64,000 bases of DNA, from assembly GCA_963769765.1 (NCBI GenBank), contig CAVYNA010000004.1, forward strand, positions 434,001-498,000, written 5' to 3'. The notes beneath the pieces are model-generated. The model was not told where the DNA came from and ran no database searches. It saw nothing but the letters and a program-made list of their open reading frames with translations. Source of the DNA: Bog-756 sp963769765. Its GTDB lineage: Bacteria; Actinomycetota; Acidimicrobiia; Acidimicrobiales; RAAP-2. Numbering within the stretch: the stretch's first letter is position 1; every line of letters starts with the position of its first letter. Both the position numbers and the translations under genes were made by a program. This document shows positions 16,746 to 25,021 of this stretch, in pieces.

Positions 16746-17353
16746 CGCTTGGCAGGACGCTTGGGAGGCCGACCCGTCGTCTCGCTCGGCGGCCCACCCA
16801 GCACGCCCGCGAGCAGCTCGGCGCGGACCAGCTGGGCGACCTGATCCGGATCGTCGAGATCCCACCGTCCAGGGCTGCTCATGTAGGAGAGCACCATCCT
16901 GGCGAGGAAGTCGGAGGCGTCATGGCGGTCGACGCCCGAGGCCACGACCCGGGCCTCGAGATACGGCAGGAGGAACTCGGCGATCCCCTCGCGGATCCGG
17001 TTGCTCTCGATGGTGAGGATCGGCAGGAGCTTCTCGGGCTCGGTCTCCATCATCCGCTGCAGGACTTCGTGCTCGAGGATCGCACGGCGTGCGAACCGCA
17101 GCCCGCGCTCCATCACCTCTTCGAGGCCGTCCGCGTCGTGGATCTCCTCGTAGAGGCGAACGAAGAACACCTCGGTGCCCCAGCGCACCGCTGCGTTGAG
17201 CAGCTCGTCGCGCCCGCCGGGGAAGGCCCGGTAGACGGTCGCCCGTGAGACCTTCGCCTCGCGTGCGACGTCTTCGACCGTCGTCTTCGCGAGCCCCCAG
17301 CGCGCCGCGCAGGCGTAGGTCGCCTCGACGATGCGACGGCGCGTGTCGTCCAT
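16742..17353 (-). CDS. TetR/AcrR family transcriptional regulator
   Basis: The 203 residues have a TetR DNA-binding domain at the very N-terminus: IVEATYACAARWGLAKTTVEDVA then KVSRATVYRAFPGGRDELL. The C-terminal half is helical and holds ARMVLSYMSSPGRWD, seen in several actinobacterial TetR proteins linked to lipid metabolism; I do not claim a ligand. It lies 17 bases downstream of dapB and probably shares its transcript. The extreme C-terminus is basic (RPPKRPAKR). Confidence 0.88.
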   Translation of the reverse strand: MDDTRRRIVEATYACAARWGLAKTTVEDVAREAKVSRATVYRAFPGGRDELLNAAVRWGTEVFFVRLYEEIHDADGLEEVMERGLRFARRAILEHEVLQRMMETEPEKLLPILTIESNRIREGIAEFLLPYLEARVVASGVDRHDASDFLARMVLSYMSSPGRWDLDDPDQVAQLVRAELLAGVLGGPPSETTGRPPKRPAKR

Positions 17354-17370
17354 CGGCAGCCCGCCGCCGA

Positions 17371-18180
17371 TCAGAGCCCGAGCAGCGGCTCGAGGCCGAC
17401 GGTGAGCCCGGGACGGTCGGGGACCGCCCGCACCGCGAGCAGTACACCGTCCATGAAGGAGACCCGGTCGTAGGAGTCGTGCCGGAGCGTGAGGGTCTGG
17501 CCGGTCGTGCCGAGGAGGACCTCTTGGTGCGCGACGAGTCCGGCCAGCCGGAGCGAGTGCAGGCGCACGCCCCCCGGCCCGCTCCCTCCACGTGCGCCCG
17601 CCACGTTCGTCGTGACGGTCGCATCAGGTGGGAACGGCTCCATCCCCGCCGACGCCCGGGCGGCCGCCATCCGCGACGCGGTCGCGAGCGACGTGCCCGA
17701 CGGCGCGTCGCGTTTCCCCGGATGATGGGACTCGACGATCTCCGCGCCGCTGAAGTACGGCGCGGCCAGCTCGGCGAAGCGCATCATCAACACGGCGCCG
17801 ATTGCGAAGTTGGGTGCGATGATGCAGTTGGGCGCACCGGCGTCCGGGCCGGCGAAGCGCACCCGCAGCTCGGCGAGGTCCGCGTCCGAGAAGCCGGTGG
17901 TGCCGACCACGGCGTGGATGCCGAGCTCGGCACAAGAGGCGAGCCCGGCCCGGGCGGCCTCGAGGTGGGTGAAGTCGACGACGACCTCGGCCGCTGCCGA
18001 CGCGTCGAGCTCGGCACGGACCGACAGTCCCGCCGCCTCCGGTCCCACCAGCTCGACGAGGGACCGCCCTGCGTGCACGGGGTCGACCGCTGCCACGAGC
18101 TCGAGGTCGGCCGCCGCCAGCACCGCCCGACAGACCTCACGACCCATCTTGCCGCCGGCCCCGAGCACCCCGATCCGCAT
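17371..18180 (-). CDS. dapB: 4-hydroxy-tetrahydrodipicolinate reductase
   Basis: NAD(P)H-dependent reductase acting after DapA in lysine/DAP synthesis. The 269 residues have the nucleotide-binding GVLGAGGKMGREV, VVDFTH, VGTTGFS, NFAIGAVLMM and the substrate/catalytic motif ESHHPGKRDAPSGT. ATG at 18180 (MRIGVLGAGG) is preferred over upstream in-frame starts because it fits the family and has a TAGGGT box seven bases upstream. It is separated from dapA by two TetR genes and the diiron gene, all on the same strand. Confidence 0.96.
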   Translation of the reverse strand: MRIGVLGAGGKMGREVCRAVLAAADLELVAAVDPVHAGRSLVELVGPEAAGLSVRAELDASAAAEVVVDFTHLEAARAGLASCAELGIHAVVGTTGFSDADLAELRVRFAGPDAGAPNCIIAPNFAIGAVLMMRFAELAAPYFSGAEIVESHHPGKRDAPSGTSLATASRMAAARASAGMEPFPPDATVTTNVAGARGGSGPGGVRLHSLRLAGLVAHQEVLLGTTGQTLTLRHDSYDRVSFMDGVLLAVRAVPDRPGLTVGLEPLLGL

Positions 18181-18187
18181 CCCGGTC

Positions 18188-18193
18188 ACCCTA
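18188..18193 (-). promoter_or_regulatory. Leaderless -10 box of dapB
   Basis: TAGGGT on the minus strand, seven bases before the dapB ATG. It lies in the 74-base gap between the M16 peptidase gene and dapB. Confidence 0.55.
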
Positions 18194-18254
18194 TCGTCGC
18201 CGTCCGCCACGACCGGGTCTGTCGGGACACGGTGACGGCAGTGAGTCTCAGTGC

Positions 18255-19511
18255 CTAGCCGAGCCCGAGGGCGGAGGTGTCGATTTCCGGTGCGTCGAAC
18301 GGTCCGACCACCGAGAGGGTCCGAGGGGCGCGTGCCAGACCCGCGGCCATCGCCTGGACTTCTTCGAGGGTGACCGCGTCGAGCCGGGACAGGACCTCGT
18401 CCACCGTGATCACCTCACCGTGGAGCAGGAGGCCCGCTCCGATACGGCTCATCCTCGCACCGGAGTCCTCGCACGCGAGCAGCGTCTCCGCGCGCAGGTT
18501 CCCCTTCGCGATCGACAGCTCGCGTTCGGTGACGCCCGACGCACCGAGCGACTCGAGGACGGTCGTCACAATGTCGAGGACCTCGGCGATGTGCTCGGGC
18601 GCGGTCCCGACGCCGATGTTCACCGAGCCCGCGTCGTGATAGGCGACGCGTTCGGACCAAACCGAGTACGCAAGTCCGCGCCGTTCGCGGATCTCCTGGA
18701 AGAGTCGGCTCGAGAGCCCGCCGCCGAGCACGTGGTTGAGCAGGGCAAGCGCGTACCGCCGCCGGTCCTGCCGGTCGACGGCCCGGGCCGCCATCACCAG
18801 GTGGGCCTGTTCGGTCGGTCGCGACGAGACGCGCAACGGATCGACCGTCGACGACGGTGCGGTCCGCACCGGGGGGGCGCCGCCGCCGGGACCCGTGAAT
18901 CGTGCTTCGAGTCCGTCGACGACGGCCCGGTGGTCCACGTCGCCCGCCACCGCAGCGACCATGTTGCCGGGGCGGTAGTGGGTGGCGAAGAACGTGCGCA
19001 CGCGATCCGCGCTCATCGACGCGACCGATTCGGCGGTGCCGAGCACCTCCCGGCCGAGCGGATGGTCGGGGAAGAGCGCGGCCGAGCTCTGCTCGGCGGC
19101 CTCGTCAGCCGGCTCGTCGAGGTGCATCAGGATCTCGTCGAGGATGACCTGTCGCTCCGCGTCCAGATCGTCGGTGCGCAATGCCGGCCGCCACATGATG
19201 TCCGAGAGCAGATCGAGCCCGAGCGGGAGATGTTCGGCCAGCAGGCGGATGTAGAAGGACGTGTACTCCTTGGTGGTGAATGCGTTGAAGTCGCCGCCCA
19301 CCTCGTCCACGGCCTCGGCGATCGCCGAGGGGGACCGATCCTCGGTGCCCTTGAACAGCAAATGCTCGAGGACGTGCGACGCCCCGAGCTCGGCGGGACC
19401 CTCGTCGCGCGATCCGGTGCCGACCCAGAAGCCGATGCAGACCGAGCGGGCGTCCTCCATCCTCTCGGTCGCGAGGGACAGCCCGGAAGCGAGGTCCTCG
19501 GTCCGGATCAC
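18255..19511 (-). CDS. M16 family zinc metallopeptidase (pitrilysin / processing-peptidase-like)
   Basis: About 418 residues in two homologous M16 halves. The zinc motif HxxEH is seen as SHVLEHLLFKGT near residue 55, with the distal Glu in the ERQVILDEI region. The second half has GGGLSSRLFQEIRERRGLAYSV, the typical R/Y substrate-binding segment. Bacterial members next to pnp are common in Actinobacteria, and their physiological substrate is unknown. Start GTG 19511 (VIRTEDLASGLSLATE). It follows pnp by 76 bases with no clear terminator, so it likely belongs to the rpsO-pnp transcript. Confidence 0.92.
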   Translation of the reverse strand: MIRTEDLASGLSLATERMEDARSVCIGFWVGTGSRDEGPAELGASHVLEHLLFKGTEDRSPSAIAEAVDEVGGDFNAFTTKEYTSFYIRLLAEHLPLGLDLLSDIMWRPALRTDDLDAERQVILDEILMHLDEPADEAAEQSSAALFPDHPLGREVLGTAESVASMSADRVRTFFATHYRPGNMVAAVAGDVDHRAVVDGLEARFTGPGGGAPPVRTAPSSTVDPLRVSSRPTEQAHLVMAARAVDRQDRRRYALALLNHVLGGGLSSRLFQEIRERRGLAYSVWSERVAYHDAGSVNIGVGTAPEHIAEVLDIVTTVLESLGASGVTERELSIAKGNLRAETLLACEDSGARMSRIGAGLLLHGEVITVDEVLSRLDAVTLEEVQAMAAGLARAPRTLSVVGPFDAPEIDTSALGLG

Positions 19512-19587
19512 GCGCGGTCCGGACCGGTCGCCCGGCCCTCGACCGCCCGGGCGCCCGTTCGCACCGGCACCCGGCGGTCTCCCGCCC

Positions 19588-22017
19588 TCAACGACGCCGG
19601 CGACCGCCCCGGCCGCCACCGCCCCCGCCTCCGCCCGTGCGCTCCGCGGGCTCGGCGGTCGCTGGTCCGAGTTCGCCGAACTCCTCGACCAGCTCCTTTT
19701 CGAACTCGTCCTCGAACGACGCGGCCCGCGGTGCAGCCCCACCGTTGCCGCCGGTCTCACCCCGGTCGCTCGGACCGCTACGCGGCGCGCGCTCTCCGCG
19801 GTCGCTGCGGGCACCCCCGCTCTTCTCCGCGGCGGGCGGTGCGCCGGCAAGCGAGAGGGAGACCTTGCCCTGGGGGTCGATGTCGTCGACGCGGACCTCG
19901 ACCGGCTGGCCGAGCTCGAAGACGTCCTCGACCCGCTCGACCCGCTTCCCCTGCCCCATCTTCGAGATGTGGAGCAGACCGTCGCGGCCCGGCAGGATGT
20001 TCACGAAGGCCCCGAACTTGGTGATGTTGACCACCTTGCCGGGATACGTCGTCCCGACCTCCGCAAGCGGTGGATCGAGGATGGTCGCGATGCGTCGGCG
20101 TGCCTCCTCGACGGCGACGGAGTCCTTCGCTCCGATCGTCACCGTGCCGACCATTCCATCGTCGTCGACCGCGATGTCGGCGCCGGTCTCGAGCTGGAGG
20201 GCGTTGATGACCTTGCCCTTCGGTCCGATGACCTCGCCGATCTTGTCCATCGGGATCTCGAACGAGACGATCTTCGGGGCCGATTCGGCCACCTCGGCAC
20301 GTGGCTCGGCGATCGCTCCCGCCATCACCTCGAGGATTCGGAGCCGTGCCTCCTTCGCCTGGGCCAGCGCCTTGGTCAACACGTCGAGGGGCAGACCGTC
20401 GATCTTCGTGTCGAGCTGGAGCGCAGTGACCACCTCGCTCGTGCCGGCGACCTTGAAGTCCATGTCTCCGAAGGCGTCCTCCGCCCCGAGGATGTCGGTG
20501 AGCGTCACATAGGCGTCGCCGTCGTGCACGAGGCCCATCGCGATGCCGGCGACCGGCGCCTTGAGCGGCACCCCGGCGGCCATCATCGAGAGGGTCGAGC
20601 CGCAGACCGAGGCCATCGAGGTCGAGCCGTTCGACGCGAGCACGTCGGAGACGAGCCGGAGTGCGTAGGGGAAGTCCTCCTCGTACGGGACGACCGGCAG
20701 GAGTGCGCGCTCGGCAAGCAGGCCGTGCCCGATCTCGCGCCGCTTCGGACCACGCATGAAGCCGGTCTCCCCCGTCGAGAAGGGTGGGAAGTTGTAGTGG
20801 TGCATGTACCGCTTCGACGGGTCGGGGGTGATGGTGTCGAGCAGCTGGTTCATCCGGGGCATGCCGAGCGTGGTCACGTTGAGGACCTGGGTCTCGCCCC
20901 GCTGGAACAACGCAGAGCCGTGCGCCGTCGGGAAGAGGTCGATCTCTGCCGAGAGCGGCCGGATGTCGCTCGTGCCTCGCCCGTCGATGCGGACGCCTTC
21001 TTCCACGATGCGCCGGCGGACCAGTTTCTTCGTGAGGCCCTTCACGGCCGCCTTGATCTCCGACTCGCGGTCGGGGAACTCTGCACCGAGCGCGGCGACG
21101 ATCGAAGCAGTCGCGTCGGCGAGCGCGCCGTTGCGCTCGGCCTTGGCGATGATGGTGTTCGCCGCGGCGATCTGGGTGCTCCCCACTTCTTCGACCCGCT
21201 GTCCGACGTCGTCGGCGTAGTCGGAGAACGTCGAGAACTCGATGGTCCCGACCGGGCCGCGTGCCGCCTCGAACATCGCGACCAGCTCCCGCTGGAGGAC
21301 GATCGACTCACGGATCCACTGCTTGGCCGCTTCGAGCCCGTCGGCGAGCACCTCTTCGGTGACCTTCGGCGCGCCCTCGTCGTAGTACTGGAAGGAGCGC
21401 TCCGAGCCGCCTGCTTCGACCATCATGATCGCGATCTCCGCGTCGTCGGCGTCGCTCAGGGCGCGCCCGGCGACCACGAGCTCGAAGGTCGACTCGTCTC
21501 CCTCCTCGAAGCTCGGGTGCGGGATCCACTCCCCGTCCGTCGAGTAGGCCACGCGGACCGCGCCGATCGGGCCGTCGAAGGGGATCCCCGAGATCATGAG
21601 TGCGGCCGAGGCCGTGTTGATCGCGAGGACGTCGTGCGGGTTGACCTGGTCGGCACCGAAGATGGTCCCGACGACGTGCACCTCGTTGCGGAAGCCCTTC
21701 GGGAACGACGGGCGGAGCGGGCGGTCGATCAGCCGGCAGGTCAGGATCGCCTGGTCGGAGGATTTCCCCTCCCGCCGGAAGAACGAGCCGGGGATCTTGC
21801 CCGCGGCGTACGTCCGCTCCTCGATGTCGACGGTCAGGGGGAAGAAGTCGGTGCCCTCCCTCACCGAGCGGGCCGCGGTGGCGGTTGCGAGGAGGACGGT
21901 GTCGCCGATGCGGCCGACGACGGCGCCGTCGGCGAGCTGTGCGAGCTTGCCGGCTTCAAAGGTGAGGGTTCGGTCGGTGCCGCTGATGGGCGCCGAGACA
22001 GCGATGGCGTCGGACAT
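19588..22017 (-). CDS. pnp: Polyribonucleotide nucleotidyltransferase (PNPase)
   Basis: Phosphorolytic 3'-5' exoribonuclease of mRNA decay. The 809 residues carry two RNase PH domains (FFRREGKSSDQAILTCRLIDRPLRP in the first; catalytic region GSTSMASVCGSTLSMMAAGVPLK in the second), an all-alpha linker, a KH domain (IGEVIGPKGKVINALQ), and S1 (PGKVVNITKFGAFVNILPGRDGLLHIS). The C-terminal tail of about 75 residues is rich in Gly, Arg, Asp and Glu and ends in a Gly9-Arg-Gly2-Arg4 run, longer than in E. coli. ATG at 22017 with an AAGGAG element seven bases upstream. It lies downstream of rpsO, the classic order. Confidence 0.97.
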   Translation of the reverse strand: MSDAIAVSAPISGTDRTLTFEAGKLAQLADGAVVGRIGDTVLLATATAARSVREGTDFFPLTVDIEERTYAAGKIPGSFFRREGKSSDQAILTCRLIDRPLRPSFPKGFRNEVHVVGTIFGADQVNPHDVLAINTASAALMISGIPFDGPIGAVRVAYSTDGEWIPHPSFEEGDESTFELVVAGRALSDADDAEIAIMMVEAGGSERSFQYYDEGAPKVTEEVLADGLEAAKQWIRESIVLQRELVAMFEAARGPVGTIEFSTFSDYADDVGQRVEEVGSTQIAAANTIIAKAERNGALADATASIVAALGAEFPDRESEIKAAVKGLTKKLVRRRIVEEGVRIDGRGTSDIRPLSAEIDLFPTAHGSALFQRGETQVLNVTTLGMPRMNQLLDTITPDPSKRYMHHYNFPPFSTGETGFMRGPKRREIGHGLLAERALLPVVPYEEDFPYALRLVSDVLASNGSTSMASVCGSTLSMMAAGVPLKAPVAGIAMGLVHDGDAYVTLTDILGAEDAFGDMDFKVAGTSEVVTALQLDTKIDGLPLDVLTKALAQAKEARLRILEVMAGAIAEPRAEVAESAPKIVSFEIPMDKIGEVIGPKGKVINALQLETGADIAVDDDGMVGTVTIGAKDSVAVEEARRRIATILDPPLAEVGTTYPGKVVNITKFGAFVNILPGRDGLLHISKMGQGKRVERVEDVFELGQPVEVRVDDIDPQGKVSLSLAGAPPAAEKSGGARSDRGERAPRSGPSDRGETGGNGGAAPRAASFEDEFEKELVEEFGELGPATAEPAERTGGGGGGGGRGGRRRR

Positions 22018-22177
22018 GACGCTCCTTGTGGTTCAGGGGCACCCTGAGCCAGCTCCCAGTTGTCGAGCACCCGACGCTCGCATGATCCCGCCGGGTGATC
22101 GGCAACTGGTGACCGGCCCCCGGGGGAGCCCGTTCTCTGTTCGTCTGGTCGCCGGTCGGTGTGACCGGTGACAGCCA

Positions 22178-22194
22178 CCCGGCACCGTGCCGGG
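22178..22194 (-). other. Hairpin in the rpsO-pnp intergenic region
   Basis: CCCGGCAC-C-GTGCCGGG, an 8-bp inverted repeat with minimal loop, lies between the rpsO terminator-like hairpin and pnp. In E. coli the rpsO-pnp spacer holds a processing hairpin for autoregulation. The position here fits a similar role, but that is inference. Confidence 0.45.
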
Positions 22195-22233
22195 AGGCGC
22201 TCCGCCGGCTGGTCGCCGGCCGAGGAAATGGGT

Positions 22234-22255
22234 CCGCCCGGCCGAAGCCGGGCGG
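22234..22255 (-). terminator. GC-rich UUCG hairpin downstream of rpsO
   Basis: A perfect 9-bp stem (CCGCCCGGC / GCCGGGCGG) closes a loop that reads TTCG on the minus-strand transcript, the extra-stable UUCG tetraloop. It begins 15 bases after the rpsO stop. There is no U tract, so it may be a partial terminator or an mRNA 3'-end stabiliser. Confidence 0.65.
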
Positions 22256-22270
22256 GCGATCTGTGTCCGT

Positions 22271-22528
22271 CTAGCGGCGGAGGCCGAGACGGCCGATGAG
22301 GTCTCGGTAGCGCTCGACATCGTTGTTCCTCACGTAGTCGAGCAGCCGGCGGCGACGGCCGATGAGCTTGAGCAGCCCCCGGCGGGTGTGGTGGTCACCC
22401 TTGTGGACCTTCAGGTGCTCGGTCAGGTGGACGATGCGCTCGCTCAAGATGGCGACCTGCACCTCCGGCGACCCGGTGTCCGTCTCGTGGAGCCGGTACT
22501 CGGTGATGGTGGACTGCTTGTCTGGCAT
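22271..22528 (-). CDS. rpsO: 30S ribosomal protein S15
   Basis: Primary 16S rRNA-binding protein of the small subunit platform. The 85 residues match S15 throughout: HETDTGSPEVQVAILSERI, LTEHLKVHKGDHHTRRGLL and RRRRLLDYVRNND. The ATG at 22528 (MPDKQSTITEYR) is the family start; the frame extends upstream without meaning. The stop TAG is followed by a strong hairpin and then pnp. Confidence 0.97.
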   Translation of the reverse strand: MPDKQSTITEYRLHETDTGSPEVQVAILSERIVHLTEHLKVHKGDHHTRRGLLKLIGRRRRLLDYVRNNDVERYRDLIGRLGLRR

Positions 22529-22595
22529 GGAAGGGATCGACCTCGAATGGTGTCGGGGGATCACCGCGGGACGGCGCGGCGGAACCGGCGCTGCA

Positions 22596-22601
22596 ATGGT
22601 A
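22596..22601 (-). promoter_or_regulatory. Possible -10 box of rpsO
   Basis: TACCAT on the minus strand, 67 bases before the rpsO ATG, would give a leader of about 60 bases. No convincing -35. Offered as a weak candidate. Confidence 0.3.
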
Positions 22602-22653
22602 GCAGCTGGCAATCGGCGCCGAGGTCGGTGAGCTGGCGCGACGGCACCGGGCC

Positions 22654-22685
22654 CCGCCGTCGCCCGAGGCCTGGGACGACGGCGG
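22654..22685 (-). terminator. Hairpin downstream of the peroxiredoxin gene
   Basis: A perfect 9-bp stem (CCGCCGTCG / CGACGGCGG) with an inner CCC/GGG pairing in the 14-base loop begins 18 bases after the peroxiredoxin stop. No U tract follows, as is usual in high-GC Actinobacteria. It would separate this gene from rpsO. Confidence 0.55.
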
Positions 22686-22703
22686 CAGTGACCGGTCGAG
22701 GCG

Positions 22704-23339
22704 CTACTTGTTCGGCTGGGGCGTCACCCGCAGGTACGGCTTGATCGCGTTGAACCCCTTGGGGAATCGCTCCTTCGCCTCGTCGTCGGAGATGGCCGGC
22801 ACGATGATGACGTCCTCGCCGTCCTTCCAGTTGACCGGGGTCGCCACCTTGTAGTCGGCGGTGAGCTGGAGGGAGTCGAGCACCCTGAGCACCTCGGCCA
22901 CGTTGCGACCGGTCGAGGCGGGGTAGGTCAGCGTCAGCTTGACCTTCTTGTCCGGGCCGATGATGAACACCGACCGGACGGTCAAGGTGTCGCTCGCGTT
23001 CGGGTGGATCATGTCGTAGAGATCGGCGACCTTGCGGTCCTCGTCGCCGATCAGCGGGAAGTTGAGCGCCTGGCCCTGGGTCTCCTCGATGTCCCCCGCC
23101 CACTTGCCGTGGGAGGTCACGTCGTCCACCGAGAGGCCGATCAGCTTGGCGTTGCGCTTGTCGAACTCCGCCTTGGCCTTGGAGAATGCGCCGAGCTCGG
23201 TGGTGCACACGGGGGTGAAGTCCTTCGGATGCGAGAAGAGCACGCCCCAGCTGTCCCCGAGGTACTCGTGGAAGTTGATGGTGCCTTCGGTCGTCTCCGC
23301 AGTGAAATCGGGGGCCTCGTCGCCCAGTCGAATTGCCAT
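22704..23339 (-). CDS. 1-Cys peroxiredoxin (Prx6 type)
   Basis: Thiol peroxidase reducing hydrogen peroxide and organic hydroperoxides. The 211 residues have the peroxidatic Cys45 in HPKDFTPVCTTEL, the conserved Arg in the VRSVFIIGPDKKV region, and the long C-terminal extension of the Prx6 subfamily (PVNWKDGEDVIIVP, FPKGF, PYLRVTPQP). No resolving cysteine is evident, so an external thiol is needed. ATG at 23339 has an AAGGAG Shine-Dalgarno seven bases upstream. It is transcribed alone from a promoter at 23418-23446. Confidence 0.95.
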   Translation of the reverse strand: MAIRLGDEAPDFTAETTEGTINFHEYLGDSWGVLFSHPKDFTPVCTTELGAFSKAKAEFDKRNAKLIGLSVDDVTSHGKWAGDIEETQGQALNFPLIGDEDRKVADLYDMIHPNASDTLTVRSVFIIGPDKKVKLTLTYPASTGRNVAEVLRVLDSLQLTADYKVATPVNWKDGEDVIIVPAISDDEAKERFPKGFNAIKPYLRVTPQPNK

Positions 23340-23417
23340 GGGTCACTCCTTCGTCGTTCGCGATGCGTCGAGGGGGGAACCCGACCTGGGAGCGGCCGCG
23401 CTGCTCGACGCGTCGCC

Positions 23418-23446
23418 ACGTTAGTCGGACGGTCCGCAATTGTCGA
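23418..23446 (-). promoter_or_regulatory. Promoter of the peroxiredoxin gene (TCGACA-N17-TAACGT)
   Basis: On the minus strand a -35 TCGACA (23446-23441) and -10 TAACGT (23423-23418) are separated by exactly 17 bases. The start would lie near 23411, giving a leader of about 70 bases with a Shine-Dalgarno, unlike the leaderless genes nearby. Confidence 0.55.
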
Positions 23447-23524
23447 CCCAGCTAGTCGAGATTCTCCGGCCGGGGTGCCGGTCACGGCCTGGCCGCCCGA
23501 CCCCCCATCCACCATGCTGGTGGG

Positions 23525-24322
23525 GTGCGCGCCACGGTGACCATCGACGCGGAGGGTCCGGTGACCGTCGTCACCATCGACCGGCCGGAGCGCCGCAACG
23601 CCGTCGACCCGCGGACGGCCACCTTCCTGCTCGAGGCGTTCGAGGCGTTCGAGCGGGACGGCGATGCATCGGTGGCGGTCCTCACCGGTTCCGGGGGGAC
23701 CTTCTGTGCGGGCGCGGACCTGCGGGCGGTCGCCGAAGGTGAGCGTCACCGGGTGACCGAGGACGGGCCGGGTCCGATGGGGCCGACGCGGCTCACGCTC
23801 GGCAAGCCGGTCATTGCCGCGGTCGAGGGCTACGCCGTCGCCGGCGGGCTCGAGCTCGCGATCTGGTGCGACCTCCGTGTCGCCGCCGAGACGGCGGTCT
23901 TCGGCATCTTCTGCCGTCGCTTCGGCGTGCCGCTGATCGACGGGGGGAGCGTCCGGCTCCCCCGGCTCGTCGGCCAGGGCCGGGCGCTCGATCTGGTGCT
24001 CACCGGCCGGGAGGTCGGAGCGGCCGAAGCCCACGCCATCGGGCTGGTCGACCGCGTCGTGCCCACGGGGAGCGCCCGCGAAGCGGCCGTCGCCCTTGCG
24101 ACCGAGCTCGCCGCGCTCCCCCAGACCTGCCTGCGCAACGACCGGCGCTCCGTGCTCACGCAGTGGAACCTCTCCGAAGCCGACGCGATGCGGGCCGAGC
24201 TCCGGTTCGGACTCGAGAGCCTCGCCTCGGGGGACGCGGACGCCGGTGCGCGCTCCTTCGCCGGTGGGGCCGGGCGGGGCGGGAGCACCGTCGCCGGACC
24301 GGCACAGATCCAAGGCGCCTGA
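23525..24322 (+). CDS. Enoyl-CoA hydratase/isomerase family protein
   Basis: Crotonase-fold protein of 265 residues. Oxyanion-hole segments are GGTFCAGADLRAV and AVEGYAVAGGLELA; the later FCRRFGVPLIDGGSVRLPRLVG corresponds to the catalytic-Glu region but carries Asp-Gly-Gly where many hydratases have Glu or Asp residues, so the exact activity (hydratase, isomerase or other) is uncertain. GTG start at 23525 beside a small CCACCA/TGGTGG dyad. First plus-strand gene; followed 14 bases later by a HAD phosphatase. Confidence 0.85.
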   Translation: MRATVTIDAEGPVTVVTIDRPERRNAVDPRTATFLLEAFEAFERDGDASVAVLTGSGGTFCAGADLRAVAEGERHRVTEDGPGPMGPTRLTLGKPVIAAVEGYAVAGGLELAIWCDLRVAAETAVFGIFCRRFGVPLIDGGSVRLPRLVGQGRALDLVLTGREVGAAEAHAIGLVDRVVPTGSAREAAVALATELAALPQTCLRNDRRSVLTQWNLSEADAMRAELRFGLESLASGDADAGARSFAGGAGRGGSTVAGPAQIQGA

Positions 24323-24336
24323 GCGCGTCTCCACCG

Positions 24337-25005
24337 ATGGGCGACGTGGCTGCGTTCGACTTCGACGGCACCATCACCCACGGGGGGAGCGTCTTCGACT
24401 TCCTGTGCGTCGTGCGCGGCCGGGCCGCCGTGCTCGCCGCGTCCTTGGCGCTCGCACCACGACTCGCGCACGCCGCGCTGGTGGGCGGTCGGTCGGCGGA
24501 CGAGGCGAAGGAGCTGCTGTTCGAGCGGCTGCTCGACGGCGTCGAGGCCACTCGCTACCAGGCGCTCGCGGCCGAGTTCGCCGAACGCCACCTTCGCGCG
24601 CACCTGCGTGAGGACGTGCGACGCCGCATTGCCTGGCATCGGGACCGGGATGACGCGGTGGTCGTCGTCTCCGCTTCCCTGGACGCATACGTCCGGGTCG
24701 CCGCTGCGCGCCTCGAGGCCACAGAGACCATCGCCACGGTCCTCGCGGTCGGGCCTGACGGGCGGCTGACCGGTCGCTACGAGGGTGCGAACTGTCGCGG
24801 GTACGAGAAGGTCCGCCGGCTCCGGGCGTGGATGGATGCATCTGGCCACGCCGGCGACCGGCTCTGGGCCTACGGCAACAGCCGCGGCGACCTCTCGATG
24901 CTCGAGGCCGCCGACGTCGGGGTCAACGTGGGCCGACTGGGTCGCCTCGGCCGGTTGCGGGCCTATCCGGGGCTGGCGGCCAGCGCGACGGCCGACCGGG
25001 CGTAG
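24337..25005 (+). CDS. HAD-superfamily hydrolase, subfamily IB (phosphoserine-phosphatase-like)
   Basis: The 222-residue protein has HAD motif I FDFDGTITHGGS at the N-terminus, motif II in VVVVSASLDAYV, and motif III/IV as YGNSRGDLSMLEAAD. The helical cap suggests subfamily IB, which includes SerB and phospholipid phosphatases. The first catalytic Asp pair (DxD) is intact. Substrate unknown. ATG 24337 lies 14 bases after the crotonase stop. It converges with the membrane-protein gene that ends 16 bases away. Confidence 0.85.
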   Translation: MGDVAAFDFDGTITHGGSVFDFLCVVRGRAAVLAASLALAPRLAHAALVGGRSADEAKELLFERLLDGVEATRYQALAAEFAERHLRAHLREDVRRRIAWHRDRDDAVVVVSASLDAYVRVAAARLEATETIATVLAVGPDGRLTGRYEGANCRGYEKVRRLRAWMDASGHAGDRLWAYGNSRGDLSMLEAADVGVNVGRLGRLGRLRAYPGLAASATADRA

Positions 25006-25021
25006 CGCCAAGGGCGTGGCG

